This document shows positions 8,865 through 16,584 of a stretch of DNA of 34,587 nucleotides, piece after piece. Numbering within the stretch: the stretch's first letter is position 1; each line of letters starts with the position of its first letter. The notes under the pieces are model-generated. The model did not search any database. It had not been told where the DNA came from and was given only the letters and a program-made list of their open reading frames with translations. Origin of the DNA: DASQFY01 sp036397815 (GTDB lineage Bacteria; Chloroflexota; Limnocylindria; QHBO01); assembly GCA_036397815.1 (NCBI GenBank), contig DASWIE010000061.1, forward strand, positions 1 through 34,587, given 5' to 3'. Made by a program: the position numbers and the translations under genes.

Positions 8865-11087
8865 CTACTCCAGGACGACGCGGATCACCGATCCGGGTGT
8901 GAGGAGGACCGCGACGGGCGGGCCGTCGGCCACCGAGGCCACGCTCATGGCGACCACGCCGTCCAGGATGCCCGCCGCCGGCCCCAGCCGCGGCGCGAGC
9001 CACTGCCGCACGAAGGCGCCGTCGGCTCGTTGGAAGGCGATGATCCGCGCGTTGGCGGCGTCGTAGACGTAGAACAGCTCGCGGTCCCCCACCGTGGCGC
9101 CGTCGAGCAGGCGGTAGTCGAGCTGCGGGCGAACCTCCCCGTCGGGCGGTGGGTCGAGCGAGTAGTCGGCCTGCGGCTGGGGCGTCCCGAAGTTGACCCT
9201 CGTCACGGTCCGCGCCTGCAGCAGCCACAGGTTGGCGTCCACGAACAGGTCCTGGGCGCCCGCCGACGGAAGGTCGGGCTGCTCGGCCAGGAACGGCTCC
9301 GGCCCACTGGCGTAGACGACCGGCACCACGTCTCCGGGCGACCACTTGTGCACCTCGCCGCTGCCGGCGTCGACCAGGTACAGGTTGAAGATCTCCAGCG
9401 GCGGACGGTGCTGGAGCGCCGCCAGGAGATGGCTGTTCGGCGCCACGGCCTCGAGCCCGGGCAGTCCCAGCGGCCGCGGCTCCTGCTCGCCCAGGTCGAA
9501 GCGCCAGGCCTGTCGCTGCCGGTCGACGAGCACCACGTCGGTCGCCGCGCTGGCGATCAGCCACGGGGCGCCGGCGGTCCGGTCACCAAGCGCCTGCCCG
9601 GCCCGATACACCACGCGCAGCTCGCCGCTGAGCGGGTCGACCCGGATGACCCGCCCACGGCCCGTCTCGGTCACCCACAGCGATCCGTCGGCCGCCACCA
9701 CCATGTCGAGCGGCTCGAAATCCGTGAAGGCGGCCGTCAGGTTGGAGACGACGCTCGCCTCGCGAATGCGCGCGACGACGTGGATGGCGTCCAGCCCGCT
9801 GTCGACACGCGTCCGGAGTCCTTCCAGGGCGGCGGGCGGGATGCCGGCGCCGGCGGCGCGCTGCAGGGCGGCAAAGGCACCATTCAACAGCTCCTTGGCC
9901 GCATCCGGGGCGCGGTCGATCAGGTCGAGGCCGTCGACGCGGGCCTCGACCTCCGAGACGAGCGCCTGTGCCTCCTCGATCGCCTGGCGCGCCACCTCGG
10001 CGCGGGGGATGGCCTCCGCCGGCTTGGCGCTCGGGAGGCTGGCCACCGTGGACCCTGCGGCCAGCATCGCCGCCACCGCCACCATTCCCACCAGGCCGAG
10101 CCGGCGGCGGCGACCCTCCTCCACGACAGCTGTGCGCAGGATCTGGCGTGGGTACTCCGGGCGACGCCGAGGCACGAAGGCGAAGAGCACGTTGAAGCCA
10201 TACAGGATGCCGTGGCCGAGCGCCCGCTGGCCGGCGCCGAGAGCATCGCCGATGCGGTGCAGCAGGCGACCAATGGCGTCGGCCAGGGGCACCGGACTCT
10301 GGTCGGGCAGGCCGGCCAGCGGCTCGGCCGGCCGGACCGGCTCCAGGTGGTGGGTGGTTGCGGTCGGCTGGAGCGCGGCGATCTCTATCGCCAGGATCCC
10401 GTCCGAGCCGCGGCCGCCGCGGATCGTGAAGAGCTGCTCGAGGTGCTCGACCGCCGCCGCCGGCCGCAGCGCGGTGAGCGCGTGCTTCAGCTCGTCCACG
10501 CCGACCACGTGCGCCAGGTTGCGGCTCACCAGCGCCAGCCGGTCGTCCGGCGCGAGCTCCCCCTGCCAGGTGTAGGGCAGGATCTCGAGGGCCTCGCCCA
10601 GGGTGGCCGCCACCCGCCGCTCGCGAACCCGCGGGTCCTCCTCGTGGACCGCTGGCGGCGGCGGCAGCTCGTACATGCGGCCGGCTCGCAGGACCACCGC
10701 GGCCGCCGGGCCAAGCTTGGCGACATGCGCCTCGCGGCCGCGGATGGCCATCGCCACCAGGCTCACCCCGCCGCGCTTCGGGATCCCGAGCCGGCCACGC
10801 TGGTGGTAGAGCAGGCGGTTGGCGTTGGCGAGCGCCTTGCCCAGCGCCCCCAAGGCTCCTGCCGAGAGGTCGTAGTAGTAGTCGCGCTCCACCTGCGCCA
10901 CGGCGTCCGACGCGGCGCGCGCCAGGGCCGGATCGCTGCCGGTCACCTGGGCGAGCAGGAAGAGGCTGCCCTTGGTGCGGGCCAGAGCGCCGATCGCCGG
11001 CTCGTGGAAGCGGACAACGTCGAGCGCGCCGGAGAGGCGGTCCTCGGGGGCCGGCATGCCGATGCGGGTGGAGAGGCGATTGCTCAT
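8865..11087 (-). CDS. PP2C-like (degenerate) membrane protein with C-terminal beta-propeller
   Basis: 740 aa from ATG 11087; the frame is open further upstream but crosses a TATAAT and the neighbouring gene. Residues about 1-245 resemble a PPM/PP2C phosphatase: a beta sandwich with LFLLAQVTG, GGVSLVAMAIRGREAHVAKLGPAAAVVLRAGRMYEL, DDRLALVSRNLAHVV and GSDGILAIEI. The metal-binding aspartates expected at the usual DG and DD positions are not evident, so catalysis is doubtful. A proline-rich linker precedes one transmembrane helix (about 327-350), a helical, possibly coiled-coil stretch (about 355-430), and an NHL/six-bladed-propeller-like region (about 440-740) with repeated WVTETGRGRVIRVD-like blades. 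Predicted topology is PP2C inside and propeller outside. Its role is unknown; a transmembrane sensor is inferred from the architecture. Confidence 0.7.
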   Translation of the reverse strand: MSNRLSTRIGMPAPEDRLSGALDVVRFHEPAIGALARTKGSLFLLAQVTGSDPALARAASDAVAQVERDYYYDLSAGALGALGKALANANRLLYHQRGRLGIPKRGGVSLVAMAIRGREAHVAKLGPAAAVVLRAGRMYELPPPPAVHEEDPRVRERRVAATLGEALEILPYTWQGELAPDDRLALVSRNLAHVVGVDELKHALTALRPAAAVEHLEQLFTIRGGRGSDGILAIEIAALQPTATTHHLEPVRPAEPLAGLPDQSPVPLADAIGRLLHRIGDALGAGQRALGHGILYGFNVLFAFVPRRRPEYPRQILRTAVVEEGRRRRLGLVGMVAVAAMLAAGSTVASLPSAKPAEAIPRAEVARQAIEEAQALVSEVEARVDGLDLIDRAPDAAKELLNGAFAALQRAAGAGIPPAALEGLRTRVDSGLDAIHVVARIREASVVSNLTAAFTDFEPLDMVVAADGSLWVTETGRGRVIRVDPLSGELRVVYRAGQALGDRTAGAPWLIASAATDVVLVDRQRQAWRFDLGEQEPRPLGLPGLEAVAPNSHLLAALQHRPPLEIFNLYLVDAGSGEVHKWSPGDVVPVVYASGPEPFLAEQPDLPSAGAQDLFVDANLWLLQARTVTRVNFGTPQPQADYSLDPPPDGEVRPQLDYRLLDGATVGDRELFYVYDAANARIIAFQRADGAFVRQWLAPRLGPAAGILDGVVAMSVASVADGPPVAVLLTPGSVIRVVLE

Positions 11088-11141
11088 CGGTCGGAACGGC
11101 TGCGGCTCGAGCGGTTGTGGAGCTGGGTCGGATCGCGCTCG

Positions 11142-11147
11142 ATTATA
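11142..11147 (-). promoter_or_regulatory. Consensus -10 (TATAAT) for the PP2C-like gene
   Basis: A perfect TATAAT on the minus strand, striking in such GC-rich DNA. Its internal TAA (11143-11145) is also the stop codon of the DUF721 gene. No good -35 at 16-18 nt; TTGGTC lies 21 nt upstream. The predicted transcription start near 11135 leaves a leader of about 48 nt without a clear Shine-Dalgarno. Confidence 0.5.
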
Positions 11148-11493
11148 GGGAGCGTTCCATGCGGCCACGACCAACCGATATGGCCAATCCGCGAAGCACG
11201 ATGGTCGCCCCCGGGCGGCCACGCATGCGCTGGTTGACGGCGTGCGTGAGCGCGTCCGCACGGAGCGTCAGCTCCTGGGCCAGGATCGCCTCGGCGGCCT
11301 CCACCTGGGCCGTCCCGCCGCTGACGCCGACCAGGCGGCTGGAGAGGCCGGCCCGCGCCAGCCCGGCGTCGGCGACGGTCTCCTGCCAGGCGAGGCGGGC
11401 CTGCGCCAGGGCCAGCGCCTCCGCGGCGCCGGGGCCCATGCAGGCCAGCAGGGCTCGCTGCACGGCCGCTCCTGCCTCTTCGGGGCTCGACAT
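11143..11493 (-). CDS. DUF721 (DciA-like) protein
   Basis: 116 aa. The central part has the DUF721 pattern: an alpha helix with LAWQETVADAGLA, a hinge, then VGVSGGTAQVEAAEAILAQELTLRADALTHAVNQ, i.e. strand-strand-long helix as in KH-like DciA N-domains. It lies 5 nt downstream of recF in the same direction, the usual place for a DUF721 gene in dnaA-dnaN-recF clusters. In bacteria lacking DnaC/DnaI loaders, DciA helps load the replicative helicase; that role is known for the family and inferred here from synteny. The domain is short and divergent, so the functional call is tentative. Confidence 0.75.
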   Translation of the reverse strand: MSSPEEAGAAVQRALLACMGPGAAEALALAQARLAWQETVADAGLARAGLSSRLVGVSGGTAQVEAAEAILAQELTLRADALTHAVNQRMRGRPGATIVLRGLAISVGRGRMERSL

Positions 11494-11498
11494 CGAGG

Positions 11499-12686
11499 TC
11501 AGGCCACGCGCGGCGCGAGGCTCAGCCGACCGTCGCCCACCTGCCAGGTGGCGACTCCGCGCCGCCGCGCGGGGGGCAGCGAGGCCAGGTCGGCCGTGGT
11601 CACCAGCACCTGGCCACGGGCCAGCAGGAGCTCGAGCGCACGTTCCGAGCGCTCGGCGTCGAGCTCGCTGAAGACGTCGTCCAGGAGCACGATCGGGGTC
11701 GGGGCGTCACCGGCGCCCAGCAGGTCGCGCTCCGCCAGCTTCATGGCCAGGATGATCGTGCGCTGCTGGCCACGGCTGGCATGGACCGCCACGTCCCGCC
11801 CGGCCAGCTCGACGCGCAGGTCGTCGCGTTGTGGGCCCACCAGGCTGACGCCGTTCCACAGCTCCTTCTGCCGCACGTCGGCGATCCGGCGCCGGAAGGC
11901 TTCCACCAGCTCCGAGACGGCTGGGGGCGCCACACCGCCGGCATCGGCCGGGCGGTCGGGCCACGCGTCCTTGAGCGTGTCGGCGTATGCGAGCCGCACC
12001 CGGTCGGCCCGCTCCTCGGTCGGCGCGACCGCATCATGCAGATCCGGGATCCGCGCGTCCAGGTCGCGCACCAGGCCCACCCTGGCGGCCATCACCGCGG
12101 CGCCCACCGAGGCCAGCTGCTCGTCCCAGAAAGCGAGCTCGTCGGCGATCGCCTCCTCGCGGCGGATGGCGCGCAGCAGCGCGTTGCGCTGGGCGAGGAT
12201 CCGCGACAGCTCCGCCAGGTCGTGTGCGGCGCGGCGGTCTCGCTGGGCCAGGATGGTGTCCAGGAAGCGGCGGCGCTCTCCAGGAGAGCCGACCAGCAGC
12301 AGCATCTCCTCTGGCCGAAAGAGGACGGCGCGCGCGGCCTCGCTGACGCTGGAACTGCGACGCGGGAGGCCGTTGACGGTGAGCCGCTTGCGGATCTCGG
12401 GGCTGCTCACCTCGCCCGGCAGGAGCAGCTCGATCCGCGCCGCCTCGGCGCCCTCCTCGTCCGCCAGGTCGAGCCGGATGCGAGCGAACGGACGGCCGTG
12501 CCGAACGAGCTCGGCCTCGGCGCCGGCTCGGTGCGAGCGACCCGTGATCGCGACATGGATCGCCTCGAGCAGGTTCGTCTTGCCCGCGCCGTTCGGCCCC
12601 TCCACGATGGTGAGTCCCGGATCGGGGTGCAGCTCGGCGGCCGCATAGCTGCGGAAGTCCTCGAGGCTGAGGCGCGTCAGGCGCAT
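11499..12686 (-). CDS. recF: DNA replication and repair protein RecF
   Basis: 395 aa, SMC-like ABC ATPase that binds single-strand/double-strand junctions and helps load RecA at gaps. The N-terminus MRLTRLSLEDFRSY and Walker A GPNGAGKT (30-37) are canonical. The lid region has the family-typical FRPEEMLLLVGSPGERRRFLD, followed by a helical arm (about 155-290), the ABC signature SRGQQRT, and Walker B IVLLDDVFSELD with its trailing D-loop. Length is normal for RecF. It lies 51 nt downstream of dnaN on the same strand; the gap holds a GC-rich inverted repeat. No promoter of its own is evident, so co-transcription with dnaN is likely. Confidence 0.96.
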   Translation of the reverse strand: MRLTRLSLEDFRSYAAAELHPDPGLTIVEGPNGAGKTNLLEAIHVAITGRSHRAGAEAELVRHGRPFARIRLDLADEEGAEAARIELLLPGEVSSPEIRKRLTVNGLPRRSSSVSEAARAVLFRPEEMLLLVGSPGERRRFLDTILAQRDRRAAHDLAELSRILAQRNALLRAIRREEAIADELAFWDEQLASVGAAVMAARVGLVRDLDARIPDLHDAVAPTEERADRVRLAYADTLKDAWPDRPADAGGVAPPAVSELVEAFRRRIADVRQKELWNGVSLVGPQRDDLRVELAGRDVAVHASRGQQRTIILAMKLAERDLLGAGDAPTPIVLLDDVFSELDAERSERALELLLARGQVLVTTADLASLPPARRRGVATWQVGDGRLSLAPRVA

Positions 12687-12708
12687 CCGGATATTCCCGC
12701 CCGGCGCC

Positions 12709-12724
12709 CCGGCGCCCGCGCCGG
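12709..12724 (-). other. GC-only inverted repeat between dnaN and recF
   Basis: CCGGCGC-CC-GCGCCGG: perfect 7-nt arms separated by 2 nt, inside a run of GGCGCC-like repeats (12701-12730). No T-run follows on the minus strand, so it is not a canonical terminator. It could slow polymerase or stabilise the dnaN message, or be low-complexity spacer. Confidence 0.35.
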
Positions 12725-12737
12725 CGCCGGCATCGGT

Positions 12738-13862
12738 CTAGGAAGCCGTGCGGACCGGCATGATGACGTGGACGTAGTCGTCCTTGCCGATCCCGCGGAT
12801 GACGCCCGGCGCCAGCGGCCCGGACAGCTCCAGCGCGGCCTCGTCGGCACCCAGGTTCGCCAGCACGTCGATCAGGTAGCGCGCGTTGAAGGCGATGGTG
12901 GTCGGCTGCCCCTCGACCGATGCCTCGAGGGTGTCGGCGTTGTCGCCCACGTCGGCGGCATGCGCCGTGATCGCGACTCCATCCCCCGCCTCACCGCCCA
13001 GCTCGATCTTCACGATGTTCGCGCTGTCCCGGGCAAAGATGCTCGCGCGCCGCGCTCCGGCCAGGAAGGACTCGCGGTCGACCACCGCCCGGCTGGTGTG
13101 GCCCGATGGGATCACCGGCTCGTAGTTCGGGAACTGACCCTCGATCAGGCGGCTCACCAGGTCGATCCCCTCGACATGAAAGAGCACCTGGCTCTTGTTC
13201 GGGGTCACCGTGATGTCGATCTGCTGCTCGGCATCGGGCAGGATCCGTATCAGCTCGGCATACGAGCGCGCCGGCACCACGATGGTCATCTCCGGCGCAA
13301 CCGCTCGCGACGTGGCAAGGCTGCGCACCGCGATCCGGTAGTTGTCGGCGGCGGCCAGGGTCATCTGGCTGCCGGACAGCTTGGTCAGCACGCCGGTCAG
13401 GATCGGGCGGCTCTCGTCGCTGGCCGCGGCGAAGACCACCTCGCCCAGGGCGTCCCGCAGAGCGCGCGAGTCGGCGCTGGTGGCGGGAGCGTCTCCGATC
13501 GCGGCGACCACCGGGAACTCGTCGGCATCGATCCCCTTGATGCTGGAGCGGCTCCCGCCGCTCGTCACCTTCAGGGTGCGGTCCTTCGCGGAGAGCTCCA
13601 GGTCGATCCGCTGGTTCGGGAGCGACAGGACGAGGTCGGTCAACAGCTTGGCCGGGACCGTGATCTCGCCCTCGTCCTCGACCTTGCCAGGGACCCAGCA
13701 GTTGATGCCGATCTCCAGGTTGGTGGCGGTCAGCTTGAGGCCGTTGTTCTCCGTCTTCAGCAGCACGTTGGCCAGCACCGGCAGCGTGGCGCGGCTGCTG
13801 ACCGCCCGGCTCACCACGCTCAGCCCGCGCGCCAGGTTCTCCTGCATGACCGAGACGTTCAT
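12738..13862 (-). CDS. dnaN: DNA polymerase III beta sliding clamp
   Basis: 374 aa, the usual clamp length, with three homologous subdomains of about 120 residues. The start MNVSVMQENLARGLSVVSRAVSSRATLPVLANVLL is typical, as is the middle FARDSANIV and the C-terminal YLIDVLANLGADEAALELSGPLAPGVI. The last residues DDYVHVIMPVRTAS match the family's conserved I-M-P-x-R ending. The clamp tethers replicative polymerase and recruits partners. It is preceded by GAGGATGAGGG as a plausible Shine-Dalgarno just before ATG 13862, directly downstream of the oriC spacer, with dnaA upstream on the same strand. Confidence 0.98.
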   Translation of the reverse strand: MNVSVMQENLARGLSVVSRAVSSRATLPVLANVLLKTENNGLKLTATNLEIGINCWVPGKVEDEGEITVPAKLLTDLVLSLPNQRIDLELSAKDRTLKVTSGGSRSSIKGIDADEFPVVAAIGDAPATSADSRALRDALGEVVFAAASDESRPILTGVLTKLSGSQMTLAAADNYRIAVRSLATSRAVAPEMTIVVPARSYAELIRILPDAEQQIDITVTPNKSQVLFHVEGIDLVSRLIEGQFPNYEPVIPSGHTSRAVVDRESFLAGARRASIFARDSANIVKIELGGEAGDGVAITAHAADVGDNADTLEASVEGQPTTIAFNARYLIDVLANLGADEAALELSGPLAPGVIRGIGKDDYVHVIMPVRTAS

Positions 13863-13976
13863 CGGGCCCTCATCCTCATCGGCCCGCGCTCCTTAGAGGG
13901 GCGTTCCACGGGCATCTTCGATATCACTACGAGACCAGGAGAAGAATACTTTGTCCGTCGCAGTCTCTCGTAGGAG

Positions 13977-13994
13977 TGTGGACGTTGTGGACCA
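13977..13994 (-). promoter_or_regulatory. Tandem DnaA boxes beside the AT-richer segment
   Basis: Two 9-mers lie end to end: TGTGGACGT and TGTGGACCA, which on the minus strand read TGGTCCACA and ACGTCCACA, 8/9 and 7/9 to the high-GC box TTGTCCACA. They directly flank the AT-richer stretch next to dnaN, where DnaA filament nucleation would be expected. Confidence 0.55.
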
Positions 13995-14135
13995 ATGCGG
14001 CCTGCGAGATCAACGGATACGCCATGCGGCCGCGGACAACCGGCCTCCCACGGTGGACGACGACGGGTGGAGCCTTCACCGATGGTGGGTAATCGCGACT
14101 CCGGCGGTGGACGATGAAGACGCCCGGGCGCTCGC

Positions 14136-14185
14136 TTGTCCACCGTCGGGCGGGAATGTCCACGAGAAGCACCCGCTTATCCACG
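14136..14185 (+). promoter_or_regulatory. Cluster of three direct DnaA boxes
   Basis: TTGTCCACC (14136), ATGTCCACG (14156) and TTATCCACG (14177) are in the same orientation at about 20-nt intervals, i.e. about two helical turns, placing them on one face of the DNA. TTATCCACG is 8/9 to the E. coli R-box. Confidence 0.65.
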
Positions 14186-14467
14186 AGGGCCGTAAGGGCG
14201 TGCCGCTTGCCGGCTCGTGCGCCACCTCTTCCGCTAATGCGCGCCCACAGATCCTTAGGGGTATCCCGGCCCGACCGAGGTCGCCGATGGAGGGTTACGA
14301 GCGGTCGGTTCGTGCTCAATCCAGGCTCGCGGACCCTGTGGAGCAGGGACGGATGGCGCAAAGCACCCGCTAGTGCTCTGTACACGAGCATCTGCGAGAA
14401 ACTGAGTCCCTCGTGGCGGTTGACGTGTTGAGCCCCTGAGGCGGGTCATCTCTCATGGGATCGGCGC

Positions 14468-15808
14468 TCACTCGGAGTAGATCATCTCCCGCACGGCGCT
14501 GATCTCGCGCCGCATCTCGTCGTTCTCGGCCAGCTCGCGCGCGATCTTGTCGCAGGCGTGCAGCACCGTGGAATGATCTCGCCCGCCGAGCTCGGCACCA
14601 ATGCGCAGGAGCGAGATGTCGGTCTCCTCGCGGATCAGGTACATGGCGATCTGGCGCGGCACCACGATCGCGCGGTCGCGCTTGCTCGAGCGCAGCTGGT
14701 CCAGGTTGACCCCGTAGTAGTCCGCCACCGCGCGCACGATGCGCTGCGGCGTGATCGACCGCTTCTTGGGGTTGTACATCACGTTCGAGAGCACCGCCGA
14801 CGCCAGCTCGTTGTTGATCGGCATCCCGGACATGCTGGCGTAGGCGATCACCCGGTTCAGCGCGCCCTCCAACTCGCGGACGTTGCTCACCACCTTGCGC
14901 GCGATGAACTCGATCACCTCGGCCGGGATCATGTTGAGCTGGTCCTCGGCCTTGGAGCGCAGGATCGCGATCCTGGTCTCCAGGTCGGGTGGGGTCAGGT
15001 CGGCGATGAGGCCCCATTCGAATCGCGAGCGGAGCCGCTCCTCCAGGGTGGTGATCGCCTTCGGCGGTCGGTCGCTCGAGAGGACGATCTGCTTGCCCGC
15101 CTCGTGGATCGCGTTGAAGGTGTGGAAGAACTCCTCCTGCGTCCGCTCGCGCTCGGCGATGAATTGGATGTCGTCGATGAGCAGCACGTCGATGCGGCGG
15201 TATCGGTTCCGGAAGTCCTCCATCTTCTGCTCGCGGATCGAGTTGATGAAGTCGTTCGTGAACTTCTCGCTGGTGGCGTACAGGATCCGTTTGCGAGGGA
15301 ACTTGGCGGCCACCGCGTTGCCGATGGCATGCATCAGGTGGGTCTTGCCGAGGCCCACCCCGCCATACAGGAAGAGCGGGTTGTAGGCGTGTCCCGGGCG
15401 CTCGGCGACCGACAGGGCGGCCGCATGGGCCAGACGGTTGGCCGAGCCGACGATGAAGTTGCTGAAGGTGTAGCGCCCATTCAGGTTGACGCTGTTGCCG
15501 CCGGCGGAGGCGGGCGGCGGGGGGAGGCCATCCTCGTCCGCCTGCGACGGCGCCGGACCCGGCGCGTCGGCGACGACGAACTCCACCTGGACCGATCCGC
15601 CCACCACCCGGGCCAGGGTCTGGCTCACCAGGGTGCGGTAGCGATTGTCCAGCCAGTCACGGGCAAAGCCGTTGGGGGCGGCGATTCGAAAGCGGCTCTC
15701 GTCGATCTCGACGAGAGTAGTGTCCTTCAGCCAGGTCTCGAAGTTCGCGGGCGAGAGGCTGACCTGCAGCTCGCCCAGGACGGCGCGCCAGACCTGTTTG
15801 GCATCCAT
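14468..15808 (-). CDS. dnaA: Chromosomal replication initiator DnaA
   Basis: 446 aa from ATG 15808 (MDAKQVWRAVLGELQ); the longer frame upstream is promoter DNA. Domain I is about 1-80 (VSLSPANFETWLKDT, and FARDWLDNRY in its end part), followed by a Pro/Ala/Gly linker (about 81-110). Domain III is the AAA+ core, with Walker A GGVGLGKTH (149-157), Walker B LLIDDIQF (from 209) and a sensor/arginine-finger region with LRSRFEWGL. Domain IV binds DNA through the signature LGGRDHSTVLHACDKI (407-422). DnaA-ATP melts oriC and also regulates its own gene. A GGAG lies about 11 nt before the start. The gene is divergent from rpmH across 288 nt. Confidence 0.98.
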   Translation of the reverse strand: MDAKQVWRAVLGELQVSLSPANFETWLKDTTLVEIDESRFRIAAPNGFARDWLDNRYRTLVSQTLARVVGGSVQVEFVVADAPGPAPSQADEDGLPPPPASAGGNSVNLNGRYTFSNFIVGSANRLAHAAALSVAERPGHAYNPLFLYGGVGLGKTHLMHAIGNAVAAKFPRKRILYATSEKFTNDFINSIREQKMEDFRNRYRRIDVLLIDDIQFIAERERTQEEFFHTFNAIHEAGKQIVLSSDRPPKAITTLEERLRSRFEWGLIADLTPPDLETRIAILRSKAEDQLNMIPAEVIEFIARKVVSNVRELEGALNRVIAYASMSGMPINNELASAVLSNVMYNPKKRSITPQRIVRAVADYYGVNLDQLRSSKRDRAIVVPRQIAMYLIREETDISLLRIGAELGGRDHSTVLHACDKIARELAENDEMRREISAVREMIYSE

Positions 15809-15918
15809 CGATCGCCGACTCCAGTCGTTGGCGGAAGGATCGTCGGGGTGGGGAATCGTACTCCCTCCGCGGCACGGCTGGCCCGGCAGTTTGGGCGCCG
15901 GCCCTCGGGAGTCGCGGT

Positions 15919-15924
15919 AGTGTA
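15919..15924 (-). promoter_or_regulatory. Candidate dnaA -10 element
   Basis: TACACT on the minus strand, about 110 nt upstream of the dnaA ATG, with no convincing -35. It overlaps the TGTAGC arm of a palindrome shared with the rpmH promoter. An alternative TACGAT lies at 15855-15860. Confidence 0.3.
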
Positions 15925-15938
15925 GCGCGCCTGCTACA
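15921..15938. promoter_or_regulatory. Palindrome TGTAGC-N6-GCTACA in the dnaA/rpmH divergent promoter region
   Basis: Perfect 6-nt arms with a 6-nt spacer, an operator-like 18-bp dyad. It ends 3 nt before the rpmH -35 hexamer and overlaps the candidate dnaA -10, so one bound dimer could affect both promoters. It is not a DnaA box. The regulator is unknown. Confidence 0.45.
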
Positions 15939-15941
15939 GGT

Positions 15942-15971
15942 TTGACACCCCTTTTGAACCGCCGGTAGAAT
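15942..15971 (+). promoter_or_regulatory. Near-consensus sigma-70 promoter of rpmH operon
   Basis: TTGACA at 15942-15947, an 18-nt spacer, then TAGAAT at 15966-15971. The predicted transcription start near 15978 leaves an untranslated leader of about 118 nt before rpmH. It is among the strongest sigma-70-like promoters in the window, fitting a ribosomal-protein operon. Confidence 0.8.
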
Positions 15972-16096
15972 CGCCGGGCAGAGCGAGACGAGCCGGTGAT
16001 CGGCCATCGCGTGAGGCTGGCGTCAACGCCAGCCGTTCGTGTGTTTTCACCGCCTTCGAATCGCCCGCCGCTGAACAGAGGACGAAGCACGCGCCG

Positions 16097-16231
16097 ATGA
16101 AGAGGACCTACCAGCCCAAGAAGCGCGCCAGGAAGCGGGAACACGGCTTCCGCGCCCGCATGGCTTCGAAGGGCGGTCGCCGCGTGCTCGCCCGACGCCG
16201 CGCGAAGGGGCGCAAGCGGCTCACCGCCTGA
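16097..16231 (+). CDS. rpmH: 50S ribosomal protein bL34
   Basis: 44 aa, starting MKRTYQPKKRARKREHGFRARM and continuing with the invariant SKGGRRVLARRRAKGRKRL core, so every diagnostic position of L34 is visible. It is a highly basic protein of the large ribosomal subunit and is too short for ordinary ORF listings. It is the first gene of the rpmH-rnpA-yidD-yidC-jag transcription unit, 17 nt before rnpA, and divergent from dnaA, which is its canonical location. The 118-nt leader after the strong promoter is long enough for regulation, but I recognise no known element in it. Confidence 0.97.
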   Translation: MKRTYQPKKRARKREHGFRARMASKGGRRVLARRRAKGRKRLTA

Positions 16232-16248
16232 CGCGAACGGGGCACCCC

Positions 16249-16584
16249 ATGCCTGCCTTCCTGCCGCTCCGGCGCAAGGCGGACTTCGATGCCCTCGGGC
16301 GCCGCGGGTCTGTCCGCTCGACCCGGCTCCTGGTCCTGCGATCGCTGCGCACCGACCGGCCGGAGACGCGGATCGGGTTGAGCACCCCCAGGTCGCTCGG
16401 CGGGGCAGTCCAGCGAAACCGGGTGCGGCGTCGGCTCCGGGAGCTGATCCGCGAGCGGATCGAGACAGTGGGCGCGGGCTGGGACCTGCTCCTCATCGCG
16501 CGGCCGGAGGCGGGGGCGGCGAGTTACGCGGAGCTCCGCGACGCAGTGCGATCGCTCCTTGAGCGATCGGGAATGGGTGGATGA
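16249..16584 (+). CDS. rnpA: Ribonuclease P protein component
   Basis: 111 aa, basic. It begins LPLRRKADFDALGRRG, the usual RnpA N-terminus contacting the pre-tRNA leader. It then has RIGLSTPRSLGGAVQRNRVRRRLRELIRE, which contains the RNR signature (R56-N57-R58) that binds the catalytic RNA. The C-terminal part WDLLLIARPEAGAASYAELRDAVRSLL matches the final strand and helix. It processes 5' ends of tRNA and tmRNA precursors with the rnpB RNA, which is not in this window. Its stop overlaps the ATG of yidD (ATGA), implying translational coupling. Confidence 0.96.
   Translation: MPAFLPLRRKADFDALGRRGSVRSTRLLVLRSLRTDRPETRIGLSTPRSLGGAVQRNRVRRRLRELIRERIETVGAGWDLLLIARPEAGAASYAELRDAVRSLLERSGMGG

Larger units (their letters stand above)
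13863..14467. other. Probable chromosomal replication origin (oriC)
   Basis: A ~605-nt spacer between dnaA and dnaN, the commonest bacterial oriC location, and the only gap over 300 nt in the window. It contains at least seven sequences close to the DnaA box TTNTCCACA: inverted copies at 13977-13985, 13986-13994, 14052-14060 and 14106-14114, and direct copies at 14136-14144, 14156-14164 and 14177-14185. The part nearest dnaN (about 13910-13965) is the least GC-rich and is the candidate unwinding element. ORFs crossing this spacer have no recognisable product and overlap each other on both strands, so I call no gene here. Confidence 0.8.

Noticed and set aside
9030..13973. Long plus-strand frames opposite the PP2C-like gene, recF and dnaN
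   Set aside because: Antisense shadows of well-supported genes.
13927..14391. 154-codon minus-strand frame in the dnaA-dnaN spacer
   Set aside because: Overlaps DnaA boxes, has competing frames on the other strand, and shows no recognisable protein features; treated as oriC.
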